DNA of 64,000 bases from JAJDNS01 sp963578825. Its GTDB lineage: Bacteria; Acidobacteriota; Vicinamibacteria; Fen-336. Shown here in pieces: positions 32,714 through 43,252 of this stretch. The DNA is taken from positions 6,279 through 70,278 of the forward strand of contig CAUZDW010000019.1 of assembly GCA_963578825.1 (NCBI GenBank), given 5' to 3'. Each line of letters begins with the position of its first letter. Position 1 is the first letter of the stretch. The notes under the pieces were generated by a model. The model worked only from the letters and a program-made list of their open reading frames with translations. It was not told the DNA's origin and ran no database searches. Made by a program: the position numbers and the translations under genes.

Positions 32714-34313
32714 ACATCGCCGGCTTGTCGACGATGGTGTGGGAGAGGTCTCTGAAGGGCGGCTTCGACGAGCGCTCCCACAACCAGAAGAACGAGCCCT
32801 CGATCCACGGGCGCGACGCCAGGGTGCGCAGCGTGGCCTCGTAGCAGCGGGACTGCAGCCACACCTCGGCGGGTGTTCTCTCCTCGCGCCAGGGCGCGCG
32901 GGCCGCAGACGCGATGGAGGGAAAGCCCGCCTCCGTGAGCAGCACGGGACGATCCCAGCGCTTCGAGGCCGCCTCGAGGGGCTCGAGCGCCCGCGCCCAC
33001 CCGGCCTCGAGCTCCTCGAGTGAAGGGTCGGTGCTGCCCGAGAGGGGGAAATACGCGCTCACGCCGATGAAGTCCAGGGTGTCCCAGAAAGCGATTTTCT
33101 CCCAGGAGTCGAAGTTCGCCGAGTAGACCAGGGGACCCTCGAACTCGCTCCGGATGAGCCCGATGAGCCGGCGCCAGTCCGACTCCCGTCGGATGACGCT
33201 GGAGTCCAGCTCCCGGCCGACGCAGAACATGTCGGCACCCGAGGCCTGCGCGTGGCGTGCGTAGGGAAGAATGTAGGCCTCGTACTCCTCGAACCAGCGC
33301 CGCCAGTCGGCGTCGTTGCGCATGAGCAGCCGGTTGTGGCCACCACCGACGATCGCGGCCGACTGCTCCTGCACGCGTGCGATGAGCCGGCGTCGCGCCT
33401 CCTCGTCGGGCCCACGGAGGACGAGGCGCTCCTCGGGAGTCGGTTGGTAGCCTCGCATCTCGAGGTGAGGCTTGACCATCACGGCAAGGCCGGCCGCGTG
33501 CGCGTTGCGCACCAGACCCTCCAGATTGGGCAGACCGTGGCGGTGCGAGGGCGTCGCGAAGACCGGCTCGTCGAATCCTCGCTGGAGGGGATCCCACGTG
33601 TGGATCGAGACCCAGGTCACCCCGAGCGAGGCCACGCGCCGGAACGACGCGCGGCCGTCGTCGTCACGTCCTTCGCTGCGCCACCAGGAAACCCCCCGAC
33701 GAAAGCTCGGGGCGAGCGGCCGGACGCTGCCTCGGGGGTGGGCCAGCGCGGCCTGCTCGACATCCCGGCTTTCGGCGAGCTTCGCGGCGGCCCAGGCGGA
33801 GGCGGTCCGGACCTCGGCAGTCGGGGCCCCCTGCGCTGCCCGAAGGAGAGCCTCGCCCGCGTCGTCACCGCCGACGATCGCCAGCGCCGCGACGGCCTCG
33901 AAGGCGGCGCCCTGATCGGTGTGGGAGAGGGCCTCGATCAGAACGGTCTCGGCCGCCTTCCGATGCTCGGGGGCCGAGGTACCGAGCAGCCACGCTCCCA
34001 GACGGGCATCGTCCTCCGCTCCGGTCGAGAGGAGGTGCGCCGCCGCGGCCACGAAGCCCGGATCGTCGCGCCAGGCTTCTTCTCTTGGCACCTCCCGGCC
34101 GTCGGCCATGGTCACGCTCGCCCGGCGACGCCACCGCTGCCACGGATCGACTGACCTGGGGTAGAGGCTCTTGAGCTCACCAGCGAGCTTCGCGGCGGCC
34201 GATTCCGGGGGGCTCGTCGCGGCCGGAAGGACGAGGAGCAGCAGTCCGGAGACAAACGCCGCCCGCGCCCCGGTGGCATGCTTCGCCCTGCGAGTCAGGG
34301 GATCAACCCGCAC
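32682..34313 (-). CDS. secreted TIM-barrel glycoside-hydrolase-like protein
   Basis: About 543 aa from a GTG at 34313 that places a hydrophobic signal (FVSGLLLLVLPAATS) near the N-terminus; the start is uncertain because the frame stays open to 34448, into the next gene. After a HEAT-like helical part comes a barrel resembling GH113 relatives: GVTWVSIHTWDPLQ, GLAVMVKPHLEMRG, MFCVGRELDSSVIR with the likely acid/base Glu, DFIGVSAYFPLSG and VLLTEAGFPSIASAA with the likely nucleophile. Probable extracytoplasmic beta-mannanase or glucanase; substrate unknown. Its 3' end overlaps the hybrid antitoxin ORF by 32 bases, tail to tail. Confidence 0.75.
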   Translation of the reverse strand: MRVDPLTRRAKHATGARAAFVSGLLLLVLPAATSPPESAAAKLAGELKSLYPRSVDPWQRWRRRASVTMADGREVPREEAWRDDPGFVAAAAHLLSTGAEDDARLGAWLLGTSAPEHRKAAETVLIEALSHTDQGAAFEAVAALAIVGGDDAGEALLRAAQGAPTAEVRTASAWAAAKLAESRDVEQAALAHPRGSVRPLAPSFRRGVSWWRSEGRDDDGRASFRRVASLGVTWVSIHTWDPLQRGFDEPVFATPSHRHGLPNLEGLVRNAHAAGLAVMVKPHLEMRGYQPTPEERLVLRGPDEEARRRLIARVQEQSAAIVGGGHNRLLMRNDADWRRWFEEYEAYILPYARHAQASGADMFCVGRELDSSVIRRESDWRRLIGLIRSEFEGPLVYSANFDSWEKIAFWDTLDFIGVSAYFPLSGSTDPSLEELEAGWARALEPLEAASKRWDRPVLLTEAGFPSIASAARAPWREERTPAEVWLQSRCYEATLRTLASRPWIEGSFFWLWERSSKPPFRDLSHTIVDKPAMFTMARWYSAR

Positions 34314-34432
34314 CGCGCCCGCATGCTCTTGCAAGACGCTGTGCTGCTCCCACGGGCCTGGGCCCGGGCTGTCTCTGCCATGAGTTGTCGCCGAGTGTCG
34401 GGTCCAAAGAATGATACCCTTACGGTAGCGCG

Positions 34433-35561
34433 ATGACCGTTCGCTCACCAGCGGCGGGACGTGTTTTTCGCTGGTACCTGGAGAGCCTGGTTGAAGGAGG
34501 GCGCCAGCTCCGGCGCACCACGGTCCGTCCGTTCCCCTTTCGGTTCGGCCGCCTCCCGGGCCTCAGCCTCACGCTGAGCTCCGACTCCGTGTCGAAAGAG
34601 CACGCCGAGATCCTGCTCGAGGACGGACGGCTTCGGGTCGTCGATCTCGGAAGCAAGAACGGCACGTTCGTGAACAGCGAGCGGATCGAGGACTCCGGGC
34701 TGCGCGAGGGAGACATTCTGCACATCGCCCAGGTCGAGTATCGCCTGGGGCGCCAGGAGATCGAGGCGGCTGACGAGCAGGCGCTCGAGGCGCCGACCGT
34801 GGCCCTGGGTGACAAGGCCCTTCCCGAGCAGTTCGTCGAGGGAGCGCACGAGCTGCCGGAGCTCCTCGAGAAGCGTCAGGTCATGATGCTCTTCCAGCCG
34901 ATCGTGAGCCTTCCCAGCGGCACGCTGGCCGGCTACGAGGCCCTCGGCCGGGGACGGCACCCCCGGCTGCCGGAGCTGCCGAAGGAGCTTTTCCGGATCG
35001 CCGCGGGAGCAGGCACGGAGGCCGAGCTGAGCGCACTGTTCCGTGAGAGGGCCCTGGAGCTGACCCAGGGCCGGCGGGATTTTTCCGCACTCTTCCTGAA
35101 CATCCACCCCGCCGAGCTCGAACGCGACGACCTCGTGCCCGCCCTCGTCCGGGCCCAGGAGAAGGCGCCCCATCGGGCGCATCACCCTGGAGGTCCACGA
35201 GGGCGCCCTCGAGAACCTCGAAGGCGTCCAGCGCCTGCGCGGGGCCCTGTCCGGTTCGGGCGTCGGTCTGGCCTACGACGACTTCGGCGCGGGACAGGCC
35301 CGGCTGCTGGAGCTGGCGGCAGAGCCACCCCACTATCTGAAGTTCGACATGAGCCTCGTTCGGGGGATCGACTCCGCGCCGGCGTCACGCCAGAGGATCC
35401 TGACGTCTCTCGTGGCGGTGGCCCGGGACCTGCTCGTCTACACGGTGGCCGAGGGCGTCGAGACGGCCGAAGAGGCGGACATCTGCATGCGAATCGGGTT
35501 CACCCACGCCCAGGGCTTCTTCTTCGGGAGACCACAGCCCATCGGCAGGATTCCCGACTGA
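34433..35561 (+). pseudogene. FHA-EAL c-di-GMP phosphodiesterase-like gene, frameshifted
   Basis: The first frame gives an FHA domain (FRFGRLPGLS, SKEHAEILLEDG, GSKNGTFVN) and the start of an EAL domain (FQPIVSLPSGTLAGYEALGRG, LFLNIHPAEL). At about 35168-35171 (CCCC) the frame changes. Removing one C restores GRITLEVHEGALENLEG, YDDFGAGQ, LKFDMSLVRG, AEGVETAEEA and AQGFFFGRPQP, all the c-di-GMP and metal residues of an active EAL domain, and a stop at 35561. As written, translation would run into unrelated residues to 35734. Either a sequencing error or an inactivated gene. It may have linked phosphothreonine recognition to c-di-GMP turnover. Confidence 0.78.
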
Positions 35562-35671
35562 GCGCCCGACCCATGCTTGACCTCCCGCCATGGAAGGTGG
35601 TATTTCATCGCCACCCTGGAGCTGGAAATGTGACCGGGACGTGCGCCAGGGAGCGCGAACTCGTCTCCGGC

Positions 35672-35696
35672 CCTCTCCCGACCCGGTCGGGAGAGG
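35672..35696. repeat. 25-bp near-perfect inverted repeat
   Basis: CCTCTCCCGACC-C-GGTCGGGAGAGG, 12-bp arms and one central base, between the EAL gene and the oxidase operon. Could be a terminator of the first gene or a dispersed repeat; no T-run follows. Confidence 0.5.
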
Positions 35697-35723
35697 AAGA
35701 GCTCACAACCCACAGGGGGGGCA

Positions 35724-37490
35724 ATGGATCCTGAAGCATCCGCCGGAGAGCACGACGGGGCGCACGACGCCCACCACGAGCCGCTGGGCTTCTGGCGCAA
35801 GTACGTGTTCTCCCTGGACCACAAGGTCATCGGCATCCAATACGCGATGACGGGCCTGCTGTTCCTGCTCTTCGGCTTCACACTGATGATGCTGATGCGC
35901 CTGCAGCTCGCCTTCCCCGGGGAAGCCTTCCCGATACTGGGATCTCTCTTCGGAGAGGCGCGCATGCCGGGCGGCATCATGCTGCCGGAGTTCTACAACG
36001 AGCTGGGCGCGATGCACGGCACCATCATGGTGTTCCTGGGCGTCGTGCCGCTGGCTGTCGGCGGCTTCGGAAACTTCGTTCTGCCTCTCCAGATCGGCGC
36101 CCCCGACATGGCGTTTCCCCGCCTCAACATGATCAGCTATTGGTGCTACGTTCCGGGTGGCCTCATAATGCTGGCGAGCTTCTTCGTCCCGGGCGGAGCC
36201 GCCCAGTCAGGATGGACGTCCTACCCGCCGCTCTCGATCATCGCCGGGCAGGGCCAGAGCTTCTGGCTGTTCGGCATGGTGTTCCTGATCACCTCGTCGC
36301 TGCTGGGAGCGATCAACTTCATCGTGACGACGATTCAGCTGCGCGCGCCCGGCCTCACCTTCTGGCGCTTTCCGTTCTTCGTGTGGTCGCAGCTCGTGAC
36401 CTCGTTCCTCCTGCTTCTCGCCTTCCCCCCGCTCGAAGCAGCGGCCGTCCTGCAGCTCATGGACCGTCACGTCGGCACCAGCTTCTTCCTGCCCTCCGGG
36501 CTCGTCGTGAGCGGCGAGATCCTCCAGGCAACTGGCGGCGGGAGTCCCATCCTCTGGCAGCACCTGTTCTGGTTCCTGGCTCACCCCGAGGTCTACGTGC
36601 TGATCCTTCCCGCGCTGGGGATCGTGGCCGAGATCGTCGCCAACAACACCAGAAAGCCTCTCTTCGGCTACCGCTCGATGGTGTACTCGGTGATCTTCCT
36701 GGGCTTCATGTCCTTCATCGTGTGGGCGCACCACATGTTCATCACCGGCATGGGCACCACGATGGCCACGTTCTTCCAGACAACGACGATGATCATCTCT
36801 ATCCCGTCGGTGGTGATCCTGTCCGCCCTTCTTGTTTCGCTGTGGGGCGGATCGATCCGATTCAACACGCCCATGCTCTTCGCGCTGGGCTTTCTGCCCA
36901 TGTTCGGGATCGGGGGCCTCACCGGCCTGCCGCTGGGCCTCAGCGCCACGGACCTCCATCTCCACGACACCTACTACGTGATCGGGCACTTTCACTACGT
37001 GGTGGCACCCGGAACGATCTTCGCCCTCTTTGCCGGCGTCTACTACTGGTTCCCCAAGGCCACCGGGCGAGCCATGAACGAGACCCTGGGCAAGATCCAT
37101 TTCTGGGGTTCGATGGTGTTCATGAACGTGATATTCATGCCGTTTCTCATCATGGGGCTCGCCGGGGTCTCGCGGCGCCTCTGGGACGGCGGCGCCTCCT
37201 ACGCCCACGCGCAGCCGGTGCTCCACTGGAACGTGGTCTCCTCGGTAGGCGCCTGGTGCCTGGCTCTTGCCCAGCTGCCGTTCATCTACAACTTCTTCAA
37301 GAGCGCGTTCCGCGGGAAGAAAGTGGGGAGCAACCCCTGGGAGGCCACGACGCTCGAGTGGGCGACCCCTTCACCGCCGCCCCACGGCAACTTCACCACA
37401 CCGCCCGTGGCCTACCGCGGACCGTATGAGTACAGCGTCCCCGGGTCCGCCCGGGACTACAGTCCCCAGTGGGAGCCCTCGGGAGCATGA
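35724..37490 (+). CDS. ctaD: heme-copper oxidase subunit I, A1-like, K-channel lysine replaced
   Basis: 588 aa, 12 or so helices. Heme ligands in LGAMHGTIMVF and HDTYYVIGHFHYVV. CuB site HPEVYVLILPALG with cross-linking Tyr and the D-channel glutamate, and AHHMFITGM. The D-channel entry APDMAFPRLN is intact. The segment that normally reads IPTGIKVFSW is IPSVVILSAL here, so the K-channel lysine (residue 365) is isoleucine. Start ATG at 35724. Overlaps the subunit III gene (ATGA). It could be a proton-pumping oxidase with altered proton input, or a related enzyme such as a NO reductase-type variant. Confidence 0.92.
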   Translation: MDPEASAGEHDGAHDAHHEPLGFWRKYVFSLDHKVIGIQYAMTGLLFLLFGFTLMMLMRLQLAFPGEAFPILGSLFGEARMPGGIMLPEFYNELGAMHGTIMVFLGVVPLAVGGFGNFVLPLQIGAPDMAFPRLNMISYWCYVPGGLIMLASFFVPGGAAQSGWTSYPPLSIIAGQGQSFWLFGMVFLITSSLLGAINFIVTTIQLRAPGLTFWRFPFFVWSQLVTSFLLLLAFPPLEAAAVLQLMDRHVGTSFFLPSGLVVSGEILQATGGGSPILWQHLFWFLAHPEVYVLILPALGIVAEIVANNTRKPLFGYRSMVYSVIFLGFMSFIVWAHHMFITGMGTTMATFFQTTTMIISIPSVVILSALLVSLWGGSIRFNTPMLFALGFLPMFGIGGLTGLPLGLSATDLHLHDTYYVIGHFHYVVAPGTIFALFAGVYYWFPKATGRAMNETLGKIHFWGSMVFMNVIFMPFLIMGLAGVSRRLWDGGASYAHAQPVLHWNVVSSVGAWCLALAQLPFIYNFFKSAFRGKKVGSNPWEATTLEWATPSPPPHGNFTTPPVAYRGPYEYSVPGSARDYSPQWEPSGA

Positions 37491-38083
37491 GCATGGAGAT
37501 TCCCTACACGGTCAGTCCCCGGCCTGACACCGGGCTCACCAACGGCAAGATCGCGATCTGGTTGTTTCTGGCCTCCGAGGTCATGTTGTTCGGAGCCCTC
37601 TTCGCGACATACGTAATGCTCCGAGTGGGTGCGACCGAGTGGCCGGCAGGCGCGACATACCTCAACATCCCACTTGCCGCCCTGAACACGGTGGTGCTGA
37701 TCAGCTCCAGCGTGACCATGGTGCTGGCCTGGGCGTCGCTGGCAAAGAACGACTTCGGTCGATTCCGACTCTTCATGGGCATCACCATCCTGTGCGGTTT
37801 CGGGTTCCTGTTTATCAAGTACCTGGAGTACTCGGAGAAGTTCCATCACGGCTATCTCCCGAGCACCAACACCTTCCTCGCTATCTATTTCACGCTCACC
37901 GGAATCCACGGGCTGCACGTCATTGGCGGCATGGTGGTCAACGGATGGTTCTGGGGACCGGGGTCGGGTCTGTGGAAGAGGGACCCCACACACTTCACCA
38001 ACCGGGTGGAGAATGCCGGCTTGTTCTGGCATCTCGTGGACCTGGTCTGGATCTTCCTGTTCCCCATCCTCTACCTGCTGTAG
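37487..38083 (+). CDS. ctaE: heme-copper oxidase subunit III
   Basis: 198 aa, five helices after a short start. NGKIAIWLFLASEVMLFGAL, TGIHGLHVIGGM and ENAGLFWHLVDLVWIFLFP are typical of prokaryotic subunit III. The ATG overlaps the subunit I stop in ATGA. Short form of the family lacking the first two helices. Confidence 0.93.
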   Translation: MSMEIPYTVSPRPDTGLTNGKIAIWLFLASEVMLFGALFATYVMLRVGATEWPAGATYLNIPLAALNTVVLISSSVTMVLAWASLAKNDFGRFRLFMGITILCGFGFLFIKYLEYSEKFHHGYLPSTNTFLAIYFTLTGIHGLHVIGGMVVNGWFWGPGSGLWKRDPTHFTNRVENAGLFWHLVDLVWIFLFPILYLL

Positions 38084-38092
38084 GGAGGCGAA

Positions 38093-38398
38093 ATGGACGC
38101 TCACGATCACGCCGAGATCGACCGCCACGTGAAGGCGGCGCTGTTCGTCTTCGGCGCCCTGCTGGTCCTGACCGGCTTCACGGTGGGAGCCTACTACCTG
38201 AAGCTCCCGACCCATCTTGCGATCGCTCTGGCACTCCTCATCGCATCGGTTAAGGGCTCTCTGGTGGCCGCCTGGTTCATGCATCTTCTCTCCGAGAGGA
38301 AGCTCATCTACTGGGCACTGATCCTGACCGCGGTCTTGTTCGTCCCGCTGCTCCTCATTCCGACCCTGGGGGCCCTCGACGCCGTCAGGCTGAACTGA
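38093..38398 (+). CDS. cytochrome c oxidase subunit IV-like membrane protein
   Basis: 101 aa with three helices: AALFVFGALLVLTGFTVGAYY, AIALALLIASVKGSLVAAWFMH and WALILTAVLFVPLLLIPTLG. The KGSLVAAWFMH pattern is typical for prokaryotic subunit IV (CtaF/CoxD-like). A His/Asp-rich start (DAHDHAEIDRH). Lies in the oxidase operon. Confidence 0.85.
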   Translation: MDAHDHAEIDRHVKAALFVFGALLVLTGFTVGAYYLKLPTHLAIALALLIASVKGSLVAAWFMHLLSERKLIYWALILTAVLFVPLLLIPTLGALDAVRLN

Positions 38399-38400
38399 CC

Positions 38401-38586
38401 ATGTCACTCAAGGCTTTTCACGTTCTGTTCATCAGTGCCTCGGCCCTCCTCGCCTTCGGCTTCGGCGCCTGGTGCCTGGGCGCCCAACCGCCCTGGCGCG
38501 CGGCGTCCGTTGCTTCCTTCGTTCTTGGCCTCGGACTCGTCGGCTACGAGGCCTGGTTCATCATGAAGATGCGGGGGATTCGATGA
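38401..38586 (+). CDS. small membrane protein in the oxidase operon
   Basis: 61 aa, two helices (VLFISASALLAFGFGAWCL and SVASFVLGLGLVGYEAWFI). No recognised family. Starts 2 bases after the previous gene and overlaps the next by ATGA, so it belongs to the same message and may stabilise the oxidase. Confidence 0.75.
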   Translation: MSLKAFHVLFISASALLAFGFGAWCLGAQPPWRAASVASFVLGLGLVGYEAWFIMKMRGIR

Positions 38587-38864
38587 CCCGCCCGAGACTC
38601 GGTGTGACCCTGCTGATCGCGATGGCGGTGTGGCTCAGCAGCCCGTCACCGACCCTGGCCTGCTCGACGTGCTACGGGCAGGCTGACGGCCCGATGATCG
38701 ACGCCGCCCAGGTGGGGACTCTGCTGCTGCTCGGTGTGGTGCTCGCCGTGCAGGTCGCGTTTGCCGCCTTCTTCCTTTACCTGCGTCGACAGGCCGCGCG
38801 GCACGGCCAGAGCACGAGCGAAGCCGCAGGCCCCGGACAGCCCGGAGAGTGGAGGAGCGCATGA
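38583..38864 (+). CDS. small exported membrane protein with CSTC motif
   Basis: 93 aa. A signal peptide ends near TLACSTCYGQADGPMIDA. One membrane helix (LLLLGVVLAVQVAFAAFFLY) and a basic tail follow. Similar short proteins with a CSxC segment occur beside oxidase genes in several phyla; function unknown. The CSTC pair is not a heme-binding site, since no His follows. Overlaps both neighbours by ATGA. Confidence 0.78.
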   Translation: MTRPRLGVTLLIAMAVWLSSPSPTLACSTCYGQADGPMIDAAQVGTLLLLGVVLAVQVAFAAFFLYLRRQAARHGQSTSEAAGPGQPGEWRSA

Positions 38865-39667
38865 GTAGCTGGCTCGGACTGCCCGAGCTCGCGTCCCAGC
38901 ATGGGGGCGAGCTAGACTGGACCACTGGCCTGATTCATGTCTTCATGGCCGTGCTCTTCGTGGGCTGGGGGGCCTTCTTCGCGTACACGCTGATGCGGTT
39001 CCGAAGGAAGCGGAATCCCACTGCCGACTACGCCGGAGTCACCGGCAAGACCTCCACCTACCTGGAGATCGGCGTAGCGGTCCTGGAAGCGATCGTGCTC
39101 GTCGCGCTCGCCATCCCGCTCTGGGCCGCGCGGGTGGCCGACTTCCCCGCTCCGCAGGAGGCGACCCGTGTGCGGGTGGTCGGCGAGCAGTTCGCCTGGA
39201 ACGTCCACTACCCCGGGCCCGACGGAGTGTACGGCCAAAACAGCATCGAGTTGTACGACCTGGAGACGAACCCCCTGGGCCTCGTCCGCGACGACCCCGC
39301 TGGGGAAGACGACGTCGTCACGCTCAACGAGCTCTGGCTGCCAGTGGACACTCCGGCCCTCATCGAGCTCACGAGCAAGGACGTCATCCACTCGTTCGGC
39401 TTGCCCGAGATGCGCGTCAAGCAGGACGTCATCCCGGGGATGAGCATCCCGGTCTGGTTCGTCCCGACGGTGACGACGGACGAGATGCGCGAGCGCACGG
39501 GCAACCCGGAGTTCGGCTACGAGATCGCGTGTGCCCAGCTGTGCGGCCTCGGCCACTACCGAATGCGCGGCTTCCTCAAGGTCCTGAGCCAGAAAGACTA
39601 CCAGGCCTGGATGGACGAGCGGCAGGAGCTCCTCTTGGAGTCCGACGGCGACGACTTCTGGGAGTAG
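38861..39667 (+). CDS. ctaC: heme-copper oxidase subunit II (CuA)
   Basis: 268 aa. Two helices (FMAVLFVGWGAFFAYTLMRF; VAVLEAIVLVALAIPLWAA), then a cupredoxin domain. CuA ligands: DVIHSFGLPEM, ACAQLCGLGHYRM, so both Cys, the His and the Met are present, while the usual Glu carbonyl position is Gln. No heme c domain. Last gene of the plus-strand operon, whose order I-III-IV-small-small-II differs from the common II-I-III. Confidence 0.93.
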   Translation: MSSWLGLPELASQHGGELDWTTGLIHVFMAVLFVGWGAFFAYTLMRFRRKRNPTADYAGVTGKTSTYLEIGVAVLEAIVLVALAIPLWAARVADFPAPQEATRVRVVGEQFAWNVHYPGPDGVYGQNSIELYDLETNPLGLVRDDPAGEDDVVTLNELWLPVDTPALIELTSKDVIHSFGLPEMRVKQDVIPGMSIPVWFVPTVTTDEMRERTGNPEFGYEIACAQLCGLGHYRMRGFLKVLSQKDYQAWMDERQELLLESDGDDFWE

Positions 39668-39958
39668 CTACAGAGCCCAGGCGCGGCTGAGGTAGTCCGT
39701 GAGCGTCAGGAAGAAGAGGATGAACAGGAAGCCGATGCTCGTGGCGATCACGACGGCAGTGAGCTTCCCGCTGTAGCGGGCGTGCATGAAGTAGAGCACC
39801 ACCAGCGTGGCCTTCGTGGTGGCGATGCCCAGGGCGACGAGGTTGTTCAGCGGCCCGAAATCGAACTGGGCGGTGGCGACGGTGATCGCGGTAAGGACCG
39901 AGAGGGCAGCGAAGATCCCGAGGTAGACGCGTACGGGGAGGACGTGGGGCCCGGACAT
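39668..39958 (-). CDS. cytochrome c oxidase subunit IV-like protein of the caa3 operon
   Basis: 96 aa from the ATG at 39958 (MSGPHVLPVRVYLG). Three helices; FDFGPLNNLVALGIATTKA and VLYFMHARYSG are typical of CtaF/caa3 subunit IV. Ends the minus-strand operon with its stop directly against the stop of the plus-strand operon. Confidence 0.88.
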   Translation of the reverse strand: MSGPHVLPVRVYLGIFAALSVLTAITVATAQFDFGPLNNLVALGIATTKATLVVLYFMHARYSGKLTAVVIATSIGFLFILFFLTLTDYLSRAWAL

Positions 39959-39960
39959 GG

Positions 39961-40665
39961 TCAGTGAGCTCCGATCAGATAGAGGAGCGGAAACAGGAAG
40001 ATCCAGACGATGTCCACGAAGTGCCAGTAGAGCCCCACCATCTCCACCGGCGTGTGCCACTCGGGGGAGTAGCGCTCCTTCCAGGCGGCTCGGGCGATGA
40101 CGAGCAGGATCGGGATTCCGATGATCATGTGCAGTGCGTGGAGCCCGGTCATCCCGAAGTAGAGCGAGTAGAAGATCTGGGTGTGCCCCGCCGCCTCGCC
40201 TGAGACGCCGAGGGCGCTCGCGTCGAACCGCTCACCTGGCACGAGACAGCCCACTCCGGACGCGCCTGGGAGGCAGGGCCCGATCTTCTCGGCGTACTCG
40301 AAGTACTTGACGCCGAGGAAGACGGAGCCGAGCAAAACGGTGGCGAGAATGAAGCCGACGACGCGGCGGGATTTTCCGATCGCCGCCGAGTAGACGGCCA
40401 TGGCCATCGTGAGACTGGAGCCGATCAGGACGAGGGTGTTGAAGAACCCCACCTGCCAGCTCAAATGATGGCTGCCCGCGACGAACGCCTCCGGGTACTT
40501 GATGCGGTACACGATGTAGGCCATGAAGATTCCGCCGAAGAAGAGGATCTCCTGGGCGATGAACACCCACATCCCCAGCGAGGAGGCGGCCTTCTGCTGC
40601 TCCAGGTCTCTGAAGTGATGCTGGAGGGCCGGGTGCTGGCCGCCGCCGGCCGCGAGCTCAGACAA
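39961..40665 (-). CDS. ctaE: cytochrome c oxidase subunit III (caa3)
   Basis: 234 aa. SLGMWVFIAQEILFFGGIFM, MTGLHALHMIIGI and EMVGLYWHFVDIVWIFLFPL are the family signatures. A loop with two cysteines (CLPGASGVGCLVPGE) sits between helices. Starts within the end of the subunit I gene; subunit IV follows 2 bases after the stop. Confidence 0.93.
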   Translation of the reverse strand: MSELAAGGGQHPALQHHFRDLEQQKAASSLGMWVFIAQEILFFGGIFMAYIVYRIKYPEAFVAGSHHLSWQVGFFNTLVLIGSSLTMAMAVYSAAIGKSRRVVGFILATVLLGSVFLGVKYFEYAEKIGPCLPGASGVGCLVPGERFDASALGVSGEAAGHTQIFYSLYFGMTGLHALHMIIGIPILLVIARAAWKERYSPEWHTPVEMVGLYWHFVDIVWIFLFPLLYLIGAH

Positions 40666-42285
40666 GGGCGCTCTTCTCCTTCGGTGGCGTGGCGTAGTCG
40701 TAGGCTTCTTCGGTGACGGTGGGCGTCTCGTCGAAGTTGTGGGCCGGCGGCGGAGAGGTCGTCGTCCACTCGAGGCCCTTGGCCTTCCAGGGGTTGTTGC
40801 CCGCCGGACGGCCCTTGAAGACGGAATAGGTCAGGTAGGAGAACGGGAAGAGATACCCGAACCCCAGGATCGTGGCTCCGGCGGTCGAGAGCACGTTCAG
40901 CACCTGGAACTCCTCGGGATAGACGTGGTAGCGCCGGGGCATGCCCACGTAGCCGAGAAAGAACTGGGGAAAGAACGTCAGGTTGAAGCCCACGAAGATG
41001 AGCAGCGACGACACCTTGCCCCAGGCCTCGAGGTAACGGCGACCGGTGATCTTGGGCCACCAGAAGTGAAGGCCTCCCAGGTATCCCATGATCGCGCCAC
41101 CCACCATGATGTAGTGGAAGTGCGCCACGATGAAGTACGTGTCGGTGAGATGCACGTCGGTCCCCAGGTTGCCGAGGAACAGGCCCGTCAGCCCGCCGAT
41201 CAGGAAGAGCCCGATGAAGCAGAAGACGTAGATCATCGGAGTGTCCCACTGGACCGAGCCCTTGTAGAGCGTGGCGGTCCAGTTGAAGGTCTTGATGGCG
41301 GACGGAACGGCGACGAGGTAGGTCAGGGCCGAGAAGACCATGGCGGAGTAGACCGCCATCCCGGACACGTACATGTGGTGCGCCCAGACCAGGAACCCGA
41401 TGACGGCGATGGCAAGGCTCGACATGGCGATGAAGCTGTACCCGAAGATGCGCTTCCTCGAGAAACACGTGATGAGCTCGCTGATGACCCCCATCGCGGG
41501 CAGGATCATGATGTAGACGGCGGGGTGGGAGTAGAACCAGAACAGGTGCTGGAAGAGGATGGGATCTCCGCCGCGATTCGGGTCGAAGAAACCGAAGTGG
41601 AAGATCCGCTCGAGGGCCACGAGGAGGATGGTGACTGCCACCACCGGCGTGCCGAGGACCTGGATGATCGAGGTGGCATAGTGCGCCCAGACGAAGAGCG
41701 GCATCCGGAACCAGGTCATCCCCGGGGCTCGCATGGTGTGAATGGTCACGATGAAGTTGAGGCCCGTCAGGATCGAGGAGAACCCAGTGACGAAGACACC
41801 CACGACGGCGATCACCACGTTGCTCTGGGCGTAGACCGTGCTGTAGGGCGTGTAGAAGGTCCACCCCGTATCGAGCCCCCCGGCCAGGAGCGCGTAGAGC
41901 GTGATCGCAGCCCCGAAGACGTAGATGTACCAGCTCAGGAGGTTGATCCGCGGAAATGCCAGGTCCCGGGCCCCGATCATGAGGGGGATCAGGAAGTTGC
42001 CGAGCGTCGCGGGGATCGACGGGATCAGGAAGAAGAACACCATGATCACGCCGTGAGCCGTGAAGGCCTTGTTGTAGGTCTCGGCGGACATGTGGGAGCC
42101 GTCGGGAACGAGGAGATTCCAGCGGACGAGAGCCGCGTAGAAGCTTCCCAGCGCGAACATCGCCGTGATCGAGATGAGGTACAGGACGGCGATCCGCTTG
42201 TGGTCCGTCGTGAGCAGCCAGGACCGCCAGCCGTAGCCGGCGTTCAGGTAGTGCTTCTCGGGCAGCGTGGGGGCCTGGGTCGTCA

Positions 42286-42289
<4 letters not shown>
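40658..42289 (-). CDS. ctaD: cytochrome c oxidase subunit I, A2-type (caa3)
   Basis: 543 aa, 12 helices. FWFYSHPAVYIMILPAMG is the YSHPAVY pattern of A2-type enzymes, which lack the D-channel glutamate but use the Tyr-Ser pair. K-channel lysine present in VPSAIKTFNW. Heme ligands in HGVIMVFFF and TDTYFIVAHFHYIM. Overlaps the subunit II gene by 4 bases and the subunit III gene by 8. Main terminal oxidase candidate of this genome region. Confidence 0.95.
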
Positions 42290-43248
<959 letters not shown>

Positions 43249-43252
43249 CGCT

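Noticed and set aside
38583..38864. CSTC protein as a c-type cytochrome
   Set aside because: No His follows the second cysteine, so there is no CxxCH heme site.
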